A stretch of DNA of 45,550 nucleotides from Streptomyces sp. LS1784. Its GTDB lineage: Bacteria; Actinomycetota; Actinomycetes; Streptomycetales; Streptomycetaceae. The stretch covers positions 1-45,550 of the forward strand of contig NZ_JAHSQD010000011.1 in NCBI RefSeq assembly GCF_020103755.1. Reading direction: 5' to 3'. The notes under the pieces are model-generated. The model was not told where the DNA came from and ran no database searches. It saw only the letters and a list, made by a program, of their open reading frames with translations. How positions within the stretch are numbered: position 1 is the first letter of the stretch; every line of letters starts with the position of its first letter. Shown piece after piece: positions 27,489-36,019 of this stretch. Both the position numbers and the translations under genes were made by a program.

Positions 27489-28897
27489 GGTGTGCCGGCT
27501 CCGTCGTCCTTCGAAGCGAGCGTCCTCATGAAGGAGGCCGCGATGAGCAGGACGACGACGCCTTGGAGGTTCGACGCGGCTACGGCCCAGTACAGCCCGT
27601 CCGGGCTGTCGAATGCCCGGCTCGCCCAGTAACCGGCAATGATGTTGACGCCGAAGTAGCCGATGTTGAGCAGCAGCGCGCGTTGCCCGCCCCCGACGTG
27701 TTCCATCAGTGTCAGTGCCATGAGCACCGGGCCTTGGAGAACGTAGGTCAGCGCCACGATGGCGAGATAGCGGGCGGCCTGCTCGGCGACCACCGGATCG
27801 TCGGTCATCACCTGGGCGATGAGGTCCCGGCCCGCCCAAGCCACCAGAGCGATCACGGCGTACACCCCGAACGCGATCCTGACTGCGCCCGCGTACGTGG
27901 GGCCGAGGGACGTGTAGGTGCCCGCACCCCGCTGCTGGTTCAGGACGATGGCCGCGGCGGAGCCCAGGACGAGGCCCGGCATGATGACCAGGCTCTGCAC
28001 GGAGGACGCCGTGGCGAACCCCGAAACGGTTGCGGACCCGAACGGGCTCAGCACCCGGATCATGGCAAGGCTGTAGAGCGAGATCACACCGATGGTCAAG
28101 GCCACCGGGACACCCACGCTCTTGATGAGCCCGATGACCTCGGGCTGCCACGGCGACCGCTGTCCGGCGCTGCTGAGTCCGGTGCGGCGCAGCATCCACA
28201 GGCCGGCGAGCGTTCCCGCCACGGCGGTGACCGCGGCGGCCACCGGAAGGCTGTCCATGCCCATCCCGGCGCCCAGGCCGAGCGCGCCCACCAGGCCGAG
28301 CTCCAGAGCGGCGCCGCTCAGGGACACCACGAGTGCCTGCCGGACGAACCCGAACGCCCTCAGGGCGGACGCGCACACGGCGGGCCCGAAGCCCAGCAGG
28401 CTGACGAGGGACATCCAGCACAGGAACCGGATGAAGTCGGGCCTGGCGGAGGCGCTGACGTCGAAGAACGCTGCCAGGAGCGGGGAGCAGGCGGTGACCA
28501 GCACCGTCAGGCCGGTGCCCAGGGCGACCCAGACCTTCATCATGCTCACCGCGATGGGGAACGCCTTCTCCGGGGCGTTGCGGCCCTTGCTGATGGAGCA
28601 GGCGACCTGGGCGGTCACGGCGAGGGCGGAGTTGAGAGCACCGAAGAGCATGCCGAGGGGAACGAACAGCGAGCGCACGTACAGGGCGTCGCCGCCCATC
28701 CGGCCCACCATGGCCACCAGCGCGAGCATCTGGAGGTACCCGACGATCTCCCCCGCGGTCATCGGCAGGGCCAGGCGGCGGATCCGCGTCGACGCGCCGG
28801 GGACCCGTTCGGATACCGCCCTTGAGCTGCTCAGCGTGTCTGTGTGGCCCGCGGTCGCCGGGGCCTGTGGGCCGGCCTCCTCGGCGGGGTCAGTCAT
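27485..28897 (-). CDS. MATE family efflux transporter
   Basis: A 470-aa membrane protein with about 12 hydrophobic helices in two similar halves, as in multidrug and toxin extrusion (MATE) carriers. Typical stretches are MTAGEIVGYLQMLALVAMVG in the first helix and VMPGLVLGSAAAIVLNQQRG-like text (IMPGLVLGSAAA) at the start of the second half. It probably exports the cluster's product, and so gives self-resistance, using a cation gradient. The start is ATG at 28897, overlapping the acyl-CoA dehydrogenase stop by 8 bp. It sits in the middle of the biosynthetic operon. Confidence 0.87.
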   Translation of the reverse strand: MTDPAEEAGPQAPATAGHTDTLSSSRAVSERVPGASTRIRRLALPMTAGEIVGYLQMLALVAMVGRMGGDALYVRSLFVPLGMLFGALNSALAVTAQVACSISKGRNAPEKAFPIAVSMMKVWVALGTGLTVLVTACSPLLAAFFDVSASARPDFIRFLCWMSLVSLLGFGPAVCASALRAFGFVRQALVVSLSGAALELGLVGALGLGAGMGMDSLPVAAAVTAVAGTLAGLWMLRRTGLSSAGQRSPWQPEVIGLIKSVGVPVALTIGVISLYSLAMIRVLSPFGSATVSGFATASSVQSLVIMPGLVLGSAAAIVLNQQRGAGTYTSLGPTYAGAVRIAFGVYAVIALVAWAGRDLIAQVMTDDPVVAEQAARYLAIVALTYVLQGPVLMALTLMEHVGGGQRALLLNIGYFGVNIIAGYWASRAFDSPDGLYWAVAASNLQGVVVLLIAASFMRTLASKDDGAGTP

Positions 28898-30050
28898 TGA
28901 TGTGCCTTCCCTTGGCGATCCTGTTGAAGATGCTGAGGCGCTGGATGTTCCCCGTGCCTTCCATGAACTCGATCCCGCGCGCATCTCGGGCGAGCTTCTC
29001 CAGGACGGGATGTCGGACACGTGCTGCGGGCCCGAAGAAATCCAGCGCCCCGAGGGTCACGTCCTCCGCAAGCCTGGCCGCCCGGAGTTTGGCGATGTTG
29101 GCCAGCTCGCCGGCACCCGGGTCGGCGTCCACGGCCGCCGCCGCGCGTCGAGTCAGGCGCCGCACCGATTCGATCCGGCGTGCAACGGCCTCGACCCGTG
29201 ACTGCTCCTCGGCGGAGAAGCGGCGACGGTTGGCCAGGGTGTACTCGTGTGCGGCCCTCGCGAGCCCGACTCCCATGCTCGCGACCACGGGGCGCAGCCG
29301 GTTGAAGGTCCGCAGCCAGCCCGCCATGCCGCGTCGGCTGGCCGGAAGGTGCCTGCCCAGGAGGCGTTCGGGTGCGACCTCCACCGAGTCCAGGGTGATG
29401 GCGCCGAGTTGGGCCGCACGCAGCCCGAGGGTCTCGATCGGCTCCGCGGTGAAGCCGGGGGCATCCGTGTCCACGAGGACGGCGCTCACGCCCAGGGGGC
29501 CCTTGCCGGTGCGGGCGAAGACCGCGCCGAGTCGGGCCCGGGCGGCGTTGCCGACGTAGCGTTTGGCGCCGGTGAGGCGCCAGGGTTCCTCCGGTGAGAT
29601 CCGGGTGATCGTGGTGGACATGGCGGCCGCGTCGGAGCCGTGCGCGGGTTCGGTCAGGGCGAAGAACGTCCAGGTCGGTTCGGCCAGTACCTGTCCGTAG
29701 AACCATTCCTTCTGCCCGGGGTCGCCGAGCTCGTCGACGAGTACGGAGGCCATCGGCGCTCCGGGGGAAGAGAGCATGAGGCCGAGATCGCCCCACGCGC
29801 CTTCCTCCAGGAACACGACCTTCTCCAGGGTGCTCGTCAGGTAGTAGACGTGTCCGGAGATCCGCAGCGGATCCGGGTTGTATTCGGGTGGAACCTGCAG
29901 TGTCGCCAGCCGTCCCAACGCCGGGAGGTGGGCCAGCTCTACCGCGCGGTCCGGGTCCCGGTCCGCTGCCAGTGAGTGTGGCCGCAGTTCGGCACACCAT
30001 TCCCGGGCCAGTCCCTGGAGCTTCCTGAGACGGTCGTCGAGTTCGGTCAC
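28890..30050 (-). CDS. acyl-CoA (or acyl-ACP) dehydrogenase
   Basis: A 386-aa FAD enzyme of the acyl-CoA dehydrogenase family, forming an alpha,beta double bond. The FAD-binding middle domain shows FFALTEPAHGSDAA and WRLTGAKRYVGNA. The C-terminal helical domain ends IEFMEGTGNIQRLSIFNRIA, where the EGT loop keeps the family's catalytic Glu region (FMEGTGNI). The GTG start overlaps the preceding gene by 4 bp. It is paired with a shortened relative encoded just upstream. In a carrier-protein cluster the substrate is more likely an acyl-ACP than an acyl-CoA. Confidence 0.88.
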   Translation of the reverse strand: MTELDDRLRKLQGLAREWCAELRPHSLAADRDPDRAVELAHLPALGRLATLQVPPEYNPDPLRISGHVYYLTSTLEKVVFLEEGAWGDLGLMLSSPGAPMASVLVDELGDPGQKEWFYGQVLAEPTWTFFALTEPAHGSDAAAMSTTITRISPEEPWRLTGAKRYVGNAARARLGAVFARTGKGPLGVSAVLVDTDAPGFTAEPIETLGLRAAQLGAITLDSVEVAPERLLGRHLPASRRGMAGWLRTFNRLRPVVASMGVGLARAAHEYTLANRRRFSAEEQSRVEAVARRIESVRRLTRRAAAAVDADPGAGELANIAKLRAARLAEDVTLGALDFFGPAARVRHPVLEKLARDARGIEFMEGTGNIQRLSIFNRIAKGRHIND

Positions 30051-30787
30051 GATGCTGTCCTCGCATCGGTCGGCGGGAGGGGTGCGAGGGCATAGACGTC
30101 GGCGAGCAGCTCGGAGACGTGGGCGGTGGCGCCGGGGCCGTCGGCCAGGAAACCGGACGCTCCCAGCAGCCGGAGCAGTCCGCGATCGGTGTCCGTGAGC
30201 TGACGGTGCAGGTCGCCGTGGGTGGCAGCGTCGGGTCGGCCCCCTGGGGCGAGCAGGGTCTCCACGGCGACCTGGTCGGCGACCGCGTCGGCCAGCGCTC
30301 CCTTGACCAACTGCCGGCGCAGCAGGGGCTCACCTGCGACCGTGCGGCCGCCCAGGTAGCCGAAGCAGGCGTCGTAGAGCCGCAGGGACAGGCCGAGACG
30401 CAGCCGGAGCAGCGCGACGGCGAAGGATGGAGCGTCGCAGGCGGAAGCGGTGCTCGCAGTGGTGCCCGGACCGGACTCGGTCTCGACCAGGAAGAGGGCG
30501 CCGTCCGCCGGTGGGACGGGGAACACTGGACGGACGGACAGCGGCTGTTCGAGGGTGCGGCCCGAGGGCCAGGTCCGCTGCGCGGCTTCGAGCTCAGCTG
30601 CCGGTGCCACGCCATGGCCGGTCGGACCGGTGATCAGGACGCGTTCCCCGGCGGCTCTTTGAAGTGCGCCGACCGCCGGGAAGGCGCCGCCATGGCGGGC
30701 GACGTCGCCGAGGTGGCGGTGGAACCGCGGATCCTCCAGCCGGTGGGGCGGGGACGACGGGTCGCCAGGTGCGACGAAGGCGGTCAT
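30047..30787 (-). CDS. acyl-CoA-dehydrogenase-like protein, shortened
   Basis: A 246-aa protein whose second half (LRLRLGLSLRLYDACFGYLG, residues about 133-152, then RTVAGEPLLRRQLVKGALAD) resembles the helical C-terminal domain of acyl-CoA dehydrogenases. The N-terminal helical domain is missing and the FAD-binding motifs of the middle domain are not recognisable. Start is ATG at 30787, coupled by 4 bp on both sides. I infer a non-catalytic partner forming a heteromer with the full-length dehydrogenase encoded next. There is no frameshift, and the length looks deliberate. Confidence 0.65.
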   Translation of the reverse strand: MTAFVAPGDPSSPPHRLEDPRFHRHLGDVARHGGAFPAVGALQRAAGERVLITGPTGHGVAPAAELEAAQRTWPSGRTLEQPLSVRPVFPVPPADGALFLVETESGPGTTASTASACDAPSFAVALLRLRLGLSLRLYDACFGYLGGRTVAGEPLLRRQLVKGALADAVADQVAVETLLAPGGRPDAATHGDLHRQLTDTDRGLLRLLGASGFLADGPGATAHVSELLADVYALAPLPPTDARTAS

Positions 30788-31758
30788 GCCCCGCCGCCCC
30801 GCCGCCCCGGGTGGGGCGCGTCCCGTTGATCGGGGCCGGCCCCGTCCGTGTTCACAGCCGCCCCGATGTCCCCGCCGGGCGCCTGGTCCACGTCCACTCG
30901 GCACAGGCCCAGGTAGCCGAGCAGCGTGTCGTACTCGGCCAGCAGCACGGTGCCGCCTGTGCGGCGCAGCCGCGGCAGTTCCTCGGCGAACCGCGACCAG
31001 AGGCCCACGCACGGCAGCCCCGGGGGCACAGGTACCGGTTCCACGTCGACCGACGGGTCACGGAGGGTTCCGGTGAGCCCGGGCCCCGCCAACAGCACGG
31101 GACGGGATCCGGTGTCCGCTTCGGCCTCCTTCAGCCAGGCAGCCGTCAGGGTGGGCACGGCTTCGGGGAGCACCCCTGGCAGCTGGGTCGCGTCGAGTGA
31201 GGCGATGCCGCCCTCCACGTCGAGCACGAGTGCAGCGATCGCCTCACGGTGCGGGAGGTACTCCTCGGGCAGCCGCCCCGCGCTGAGGCCGGTGACGGCC
31301 TGGTCCGCGAGTATCACCAGCGAGCACGAGGGATCGTCGACGACGACGCCGTCGACGGCCAGCCGCAGTGCCGCGAACGGCGCGGTGGGCCCCTGGTCGG
31401 AGATCGCGAACCCGAGCCCGGAGCCCGGAAGTACCCGGGCGAGGCGGCTCATCGACCAGCCGAGTTCGGCATCCGGTGTGGCGCAGGCCAGCAGTGCCAG
31501 GTCGAAGGGCCGGTCGTGGGTGGTGAGCCGGGGCAGGATCCGGGCGAGCATGTCCCGGAGCGGGGTGAACTGCCCTACGACGCGGTCGATGTCCGCGGGG
31601 AGGCCGTGGGCTTGCAGGAGATCGGAGATGAAGGCCCGTTCGGTGTCGTTGTACGGCCTGGTCGGGCCGGAATCGTCCAGGTACAGCCGGGCCAGCCGCA
31701 GCCCTGGATTGCGACGGGCTCCGGGGGCCGCCTCGGGCGGGACGGAGGTGTAGATCAC
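30784..31758 (-). CDS. KAS III-like thiolase-fold protein lacking the active cysteine
   Basis: A 324-aa protein. Residues 60-165 read like the N-terminal half of a beta-ketoacyl synthase III (TPLRDMLARILPRL, DLALLACATPDAELG, then VVDDPSCSLVILADQAV). The expected nucleophile-elbow cysteine is absent: the segment reads AISDQGPTAPFAAL where xxACSG is normal. The C-terminal part ends with LAEYDTLLGYLGLCRV and a disordered Gly/Arg-rich tail. The GTG start overlaps the ACP stop and its stop overlaps the next start. It may be a chain-length-factor-like partner of the active KAS III at 34795-35730, or an acyltransferase. Confident as a gene, less so on role. Confidence 0.6.
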   Translation of the reverse strand: MIYTSVPPEAAPGARRNPGLRLARLYLDDSGPTRPYNDTERAFISDLLQAHGLPADIDRVVGQFTPLRDMLARILPRLTTHDRPFDLALLACATPDAELGWSMSRLARVLPGSGLGFAISDQGPTAPFAALRLAVDGVVVDDPSCSLVILADQAVTGLSAGRLPEEYLPHREAIAALVLDVEGGIASLDATQLPGVLPEAVPTLTAAWLKEAEADTGSRPVLLAGPGLTGTLRDPSVDVEPVPVPPGLPCVGLWSRFAEELPRLRRTGGTVLLAEYDTLLGYLGLCRVDVDQAPGGDIGAAVNTDGAGPDQRDAPHPGRRGGGA

Positions 31759-32036
31759 TCGGGCTGCTCCAGCAGTCCGACCGCGTGCGAGGCGAGCGCG
31801 CTCACGGTCTCGAAGTCTTCGGGCTCCAGGACATCCGGATCGAACTCGACTCCCAGTTCGTCCTCCAGGGCCATCAGCAGTTCGAGGATGCTGGTGGAGT
31901 CGAAGGCCAGGTCGTCGAAGAGCCGCGTCCGTGGCGCGATCGACGCCGGCTCGCGGTTGAGTACGGTGGCAAGGACCTTGATCACCGCATCTGTCACCCG
32001 TGCAGTGGCGAGGGTGTCGTGGGGGTCGGTGCTCAT
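31755..32036 (-). CDS. acyl carrier protein (starter-unit ACP, BtrI-like by context)
   Basis: A 93-aa carrier. The phosphopantetheine serine is in DLAFDSTSILELLMAL. The acidic helices and the length fit discrete ACPs. A GGAGGAG site precedes the ATG at 32036. The gene sits 49 bp after the PLP decarboxylase, which itself follows the ATP-grasp ligase. In butirosin biosynthesis BtrI carries an amino acid loaded by BtrJ (ATP-grasp) and decarboxylated by BtrK. The same three activities are adjacent here, so I infer that this ACP carries an amino-acyl starter. Confidence 0.9.
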   Translation of the reverse strand: MSTDPHDTLATARVTDAVIKVLATVLNREPASIAPRTRLFDDLAFDSTSILELLMALEDELGVEFDPDVLEPEDFETVSALASHAVGLLEQPE

Positions 32037-32085
32037 CCTGTTCGTCTCCTCCTGGTCGTGCGTCGGGTCCGGTCGGTCTGCGGTG

Positions 32086-33378
32086 TCAGCGGTCCGGGTT
32101 CGCTCCGCCGTCGATGAGTTCGTGCATGTACTGTCGTGCGAGCAGGTCCTGAGGACGGTCCCGCTCGCGGACGAGGCCGGCCCGGCCCTCGTGCACCAGC
32201 ACTTCGGCGGGATGGCCGTGGCTGAGGAAGAGGACGGGGGACGCGCTCGGACCGTACGCTCCCGACCGCAGGACGCCGATCAGGTCACCGGGGGCCAGGC
32301 CGGGCAGCGGAGCGCCCTTCCCCAGTGTGTCGTTGGGCGTGCAGAGCGGCCCGGCGATGGTCCAGGCCTCGTCCGGCTCCGCCTCGATCCGGGAGAGCAG
32401 CCGGATGGGGAAGTTCCGCTTGACGAAGGAGCCGCTTCCCGACGCGGCCACGTGGTGGTGCGTACCGCCGTCAGTGATCGCGAACCTGACGCCTCGGGAC
32501 TCCTTGGTGTGGAGTACCCGGGTCAGGTAGACCCCCGCCGGTGCGGTGAGGTACCGGCCCAGTTCCATCGCGATGCGGGTGCCCGGGTGGGCGGTCGCGA
32601 ACCTCCGGACGAGCGGGTTGAGCAGCCCGGCCAGAACCTCGGGATCGAGGTCCCGCTCGCCGTCGAAGTACGCGACACCCAAGCCGCCCCCGATGTCGAC
32701 GAGTTCGAGCGGGAAGTCGAGCGCTGCGGAGACCCGCTCGGCGAGGTCGAGGATGCGTTCGGTGTGCTCGGCCACCACCCGCTCCTCCAGCACCCGCGTC
32801 CCCATGTAGACGTGGACCCCGATGATCCGTACCGAGGGATGCGAGGCGGCGAGGCGAGGGGTCGCGAGAAGGATCTCCTCGTCGATTCCGAACTGCCGGC
32901 TGGTGCCGCCCATGACCAGCTTGGAGCCCTTGACCGCGAAGCTGGGATTGACGCGCAGCGCGACCCGCGCCACCACGTTGCGCTCGGTCGCGAGCCGGTC
33001 GATCAGGTCCAGTTCGGAGAGGGACTCACAGACGATCGCCTCGATGCCCTCGTCCAGACAGGCCGCCAGTTCCTCGGCGCTCTTTCCGGGGCCGGGGAAG
33101 ACGATGTCGTGCGGGGCGACACCCGCGCGTCGGGCGGTGATCAGTTCGGCCAGCGAGGAGACCTCGGCCCGTGCGCCGAGGGAACGCAGCAGTGCGCACA
33201 CCGCGATGTTCGGATTGGCCTTGAGCGAGTAGAAGATCTCCACGTCCGGGTCGAGGATGTCCCGTAGACCGCGGTACTGGCGGGAGATCACCTCGGAGTC
33301 GTACACGTAGAGCGGAGTGCCGAACTCCTCGGCCAGCTCGGTCACAGGTACGTCCTGGATGCGGAACTCAGCGTTCAT
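32086..33378 (-). CDS. type III PLP-dependent decarboxylase (BtrK-like by context)
   Basis: A 430-aa alanine-racemase-fold decarboxylase of the Orn/DAP/Arg decarboxylase 2 family. The PLP lysine is K53 in FYSLKANPN. The glycine-rich phosphate loop is LVDIGGGLG. The catalytic cysteine at the dimer interface is C346 in GPLCTPNDTLG. BtrK of butirosin is of similar size and decarboxylates an ACP-bound glutamyl group. With an ACP gene next door, an ACP-tethered substrate is likely. The ATG at 33378 has AAGGGGA upstream and overlaps the ligase stop by 11 bp. Free-amino-acid decarboxylation cannot be excluded from sequence. Confidence 0.88.
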   Translation of the reverse strand: MNAEFRIQDVPVTELAEEFGTPLYVYDSEVISRQYRGLRDILDPDVEIFYSLKANPNIAVCALLRSLGARAEVSSLAELITARRAGVAPHDIVFPGPGKSAEELAACLDEGIEAIVCESLSELDLIDRLATERNVVARVALRVNPSFAVKGSKLVMGGTSRQFGIDEEILLATPRLAASHPSVRIIGVHVYMGTRVLEERVVAEHTERILDLAERVSAALDFPLELVDIGGGLGVAYFDGERDLDPEVLAGLLNPLVRRFATAHPGTRIAMELGRYLTAPAGVYLTRVLHTKESRGVRFAITDGGTHHHVAASGSGSFVKRNFPIRLLSRIEAEPDEAWTIAGPLCTPNDTLGKGAPLPGLAPGDLIGVLRSGAYGPSASPVLFLSHGHPAEVLVHEGRAGLVRERDRPQDLLARQYMHELIDGGANPDR

Positions 33379-34780
33379 CTCGATTCCCCTTCGAAAACGC
33401 GGTGATCCGGGCGGCGAGCTCCGCGGTGAGTTCCCTGAGTCGATCGGCTCCGTTCGCGACGGTGATTCCGTAGAGCCGGCCGTCGAAGCTCGTTCGCCCT
33501 GTCCGGTCTCCCCTGTCCGAATCCCGCAGGCGGTGCTGCGCCGCGTTGACCGTCGCGTAGTTGGTGACAATGAGCCCTTCGCTGCCACCCGGTTCCAGGA
33601 CCAGGCCCTTGAGGAGCTCCCGGCACGTGGAGTAGGGAAGGAACTCGCGGAGCGTCACCGGGTAGTGGCCCGCCTGCGCGACCCCGCCTGCGGGGACGAA
33701 GCGCTCGATGACTCCCTGCTGGTAGGTGGACATGTTGTTGCGGGCGTTGATCTCGACCACCGGGTAGATCCCGTCGTCCGGGGCCACCATCGCGTCGACT
33801 CCGACGACCCCGAAGTAGCCGTCATCGTGGAGGCGTTCGCCGATCCGCTGCGAGACCTCACGGAGTTCACCGGTCCTGGCCTCGTCGAGGCGGGCTGGAA
33901 CGCGGTGGCCCTGGTGGACTCCGTCCTCCGTGACGGCCTCCCGGACGAAGTCGAACCGCACGGCGCCGTCACGCCCCAGGGTGAACTGGTAGTTCAGGTC
34001 CGCCTTCTTGGCCACCCATTCCTCCAGGACCACGTCGAGCCGGTCGTCCCCGGAACGCTCGGCCCTACGTGCGATCATGCGGCATGCCCGGGTGAGCGTC
34101 GCGGGGTCGTGGGCGATCAACAGGCCCTTGCCCGACACCCCGTAGGAGTCCTTGAGCACGAGGGGCCGCCATTCCCCCTCCTGGGCCCGGACGGTCGCTC
34201 GCAGCAGTTCGTCAACGGTCGAGCAGACCCGGCCCCGTGGCCGACGCAGACCGAGGTCCTCGGTGAGCCGGCGGCTGTAGGCCTTCCCGTTCACGGCTTT
34301 GCAGATCCGGGCGCTCGGCCCCGCCAGCCGAAGTCCGGTCCGTTCGGCCACCGCCTCCTCCCGCTCGGAGATCCCGTGGGGCCACAGCGCTGCCGTACCG
34401 GCCAGTCCGCTCAGCACCCGGAGAAGTCCGGGGTCTGCCAGGACGTCCTCGGTGACGGTGTGGTGGGGATCCTGGGCGCTGGGGCACAGCACCCTGGGCA
34501 GGTCGAACCCGAGCTCCGCCAGGTGGCTCAGATGGTCCGGGTCCGGCTGGGACTTGAGGACGACGTGATCAGCGCCGCAGCCCAGCAGCAGGGCGAACTG
34601 GTCCATGCGGTTGACGATCTCCGTCGTGGCGCCGACCGCGATCCGCGGGAGGCCGGGCTCGCCCTTCGCCCACGCGTTCTCCACTTCGAAGTTCCCCAGC
34701 AGCACGAGCGGCGCGCGCGGGGACCCGGCCAGTACGGTGCGGATCCTGCCGGCCCAGGTGGGGGAACCGTCTTCCGCCAT
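33368..34780 (-). CDS. ATP-grasp ligase with preATP-grasp domain (PGM1/BtrJ-like)
   Basis: About 470 aa. The N-terminal preATP-grasp region carries NAWAKGEPGLPRIAVG, a signature I associate with PGM1-type peptide ligases. The ATP-grasp core has RPLVLKDSYGVSGKGL (nucleotide-binding loop), VVLEEWVAKKADLNYQF, and the metal-binding VVEINARNNMST. It should activate a carboxylate as acyl-phosphate and join it to a nucleophile. Next to an ACP and a decarboxylase, the most economical reading is loading of an amino acid onto the ACP; peptide ligation as in pheganomycin is the alternative. I use ATG at 34780; TTG at 34798 is possible. Confidence 0.85.
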   Translation of the reverse strand: MAEDGSPTWAGRIRTVLAGSPRAPLVLLGNFEVENAWAKGEPGLPRIAVGATTEIVNRMDQFALLLGCGADHVVLKSQPDPDHLSHLAELGFDLPRVLCPSAQDPHHTVTEDVLADPGLLRVLSGLAGTAALWPHGISEREEAVAERTGLRLAGPSARICKAVNGKAYSRRLTEDLGLRRPRGRVCSTVDELLRATVRAQEGEWRPLVLKDSYGVSGKGLLIAHDPATLTRACRMIARRAERSGDDRLDVVLEEWVAKKADLNYQFTLGRDGAVRFDFVREAVTEDGVHQGHRVPARLDEARTGELREVSQRIGERLHDDGYFGVVGVDAMVAPDDGIYPVVEINARNNMSTYQQGVIERFVPAGGVAQAGHYPVTLREFLPYSTCRELLKGLVLEPGGSEGLIVTNYATVNAAQHRLRDSDRGDRTGRTSFDGRLYGITVANGADRLRELTAELAARITAFSKGNRDER

Positions 34781-34794
34781 CGTCGGATCCGTCC

Positions 34795-35730
34795 TCAATG
34801 TTCCACGACCATCGCCGAGAACGTGGCGCCGAGCCCGACGGAGGTCAGCACGTACCGCCGACCGCGTCGGAGCCGCCCCTCATTGCGCGCGGTCAGGTAG
34901 TTGATGAAGGGGTCGGCCCCGAAGCAGTGACCGATCAGCGGCAGGTTCCGCAGGAACAGCCGTTCCGAGCCGCGTAGCCCCAGCCTGCGCAGGACCGGTA
35001 ACCACGACATCCGGTTGACGTTGTGGGGGAGGATGAGGTCGATGTCGTCGATCTGGGACCCCGCCCGCTGCACGGCCGAGGCGATGACGTCCGCGAGGAC
35101 CTGTGGATACACGTCCTGGAACCTGGCCCTCTGTTCGTCGGTCATGGCCGCGCCGTCCTCGAAATCGCCCTGTGTCGCCGTGGCATAGCTCAAGACGCGA
35201 TCGTGTCGGCCACCGAGGCCGACCAGGATCGCCGCAGTGCATTCCCCCATGACCCCCGTCTCGGGGATCACCCTGGTCTCCACGCCGATCGCCTTCTCAC
35301 CGGTGACGACGAGAGCCAGGGCCTCGGGGTCGCCGGCCCCTGCCAACAGGCGCCCGGCGAGTTCGACGGCGAGCAGGCCGGAGGCACACGCGTGCTGTGT
35401 CACGCAGAACGCCTGTGCGTGCTCCAGTCCGAGCGCCGCTCGGACCTGATGGACCGTACTGGAGGGATAGGGCGCTCCGACCGGGAGGGTACGGGCCTGC
35501 AGGATGTACCGGATATGCCGCCTTCGATCGTCCAGATGCGACAGATTGCGCGCCGCGGAGACCAGCTGATCAGCTGGAGAAATGCCGTCGGCGACCCGGA
35601 TCTCGGAGAATCCGAAGTATCGCTCGTAGAGTCGGGCCCGGGATTCACCGATACCGCATCTACGAAGGTAATCACCGACCGAATCGCATTGCGTCGGCCA
35701 GAAATCGGCCAGGTCCTGAAATGACGTCAA
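34795..35730 (-). CDS. beta-ketoacyl-ACP synthase III-like condensing enzyme
   Basis: About 311 aa, first gene of the 15-gene operon. The nucleophile is C115 in TQHACASGLL and the first histidine is H236 in ILPHNVN. The third position, normally Asn in YGNTS, is H268 in IGHCFGAD, giving a Cys-His-His set rather than the usual Cys-His-Asn of KAS III. It likely condenses the amino-acyl-ACP starter with a malonyl-type extender. The best start is TTG at 35730 after GGAGGAG; the open frame continues to 35811 without another supported start. Expression is probably repressed through the operators at 35825 and 36000. Confidence 0.82.
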   Translation of the reverse strand: MTSFQDLADFWPTQCDSVGDYLRRCGIGESRARLYERYFGFSEIRVADGISPADQLVSAARNLSHLDDRRRHIRYILQARTLPVGAPYPSSTVHQVRAALGLEHAQAFCVTQHACASGLLAVELAGRLLAGAGDPEALALVVTGEKAIGVETRVIPETGVMGECTAAILVGLGGRHDRVLSYATATQGDFEDGAAMTDEQRARFQDVYPQVLADVIASAVQRAGSQIDDIDLILPHNVNRMSWLPVLRRLGLRGSERLFLRNLPLIGHCFGADPFINYLTARNEGRLRRGRRYVLTSVGLGATFSAMVVEH

Positions 35731-35824
35731 CTCACTCCTCCGCGAAGGACTTTGCGCCACCGCCCGTATGGACACCGAGCGATCATCCGACCCGGCGTCC
35801 GAATGAGTCAAGAGCCCCGGATCT

Positions 35825-35840
35825 ACTAAACTGGTTTAGT
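35825..35840. promoter_or_regulatory. operator copy 1 in the divergent promoter region
   Basis: ACTAAACTGGTTTAGT: perfect 7-bp arms around TG. It lies 95 bp upstream of the KAS III-like start, in an AT-rich island unlike its surroundings. Same core as the element at 36000-36019. TetR-type size. Confidence 0.75.
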
Positions 35841-35999
35841 GCTAGCATGCGATTCGCGTACACGCAAGGCCCGGAAGTCATCGCCTTGCCACCCCGACGG
35901 AGCCCGGTCGTGACGGTATTCGGCCCCTGACCTCGGCTGATACCGGGCAGAACCTCCCCGAATTGTGGGCATCGGCAGGCCAAATTCAAAAGATCGGGG

Positions 36000-36019
36000 T
36001 TACTAAACGAGTTTAGTAA
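36000..36019. promoter_or_regulatory. operator copy 2 in the divergent promoter region
   Basis: TTACTAAACGAGTTTAGTAA: perfect 9-bp arms around GA. It is followed directly by TAGGAT at 36020, a plausible -10 for the plus-strand genes. The remaining parts of 35731-36194 hold no gene that I can support. Confidence 0.78.

Noticed and set aside
33368..34780. Calling the region a pheganomycin-type ribosomal peptide cluster because of the PGM1-like ligase
   Set aside because: No convincing precursor peptide gene; the neighbouring decarboxylase and ACP favour amino-acyl-ACP loading.
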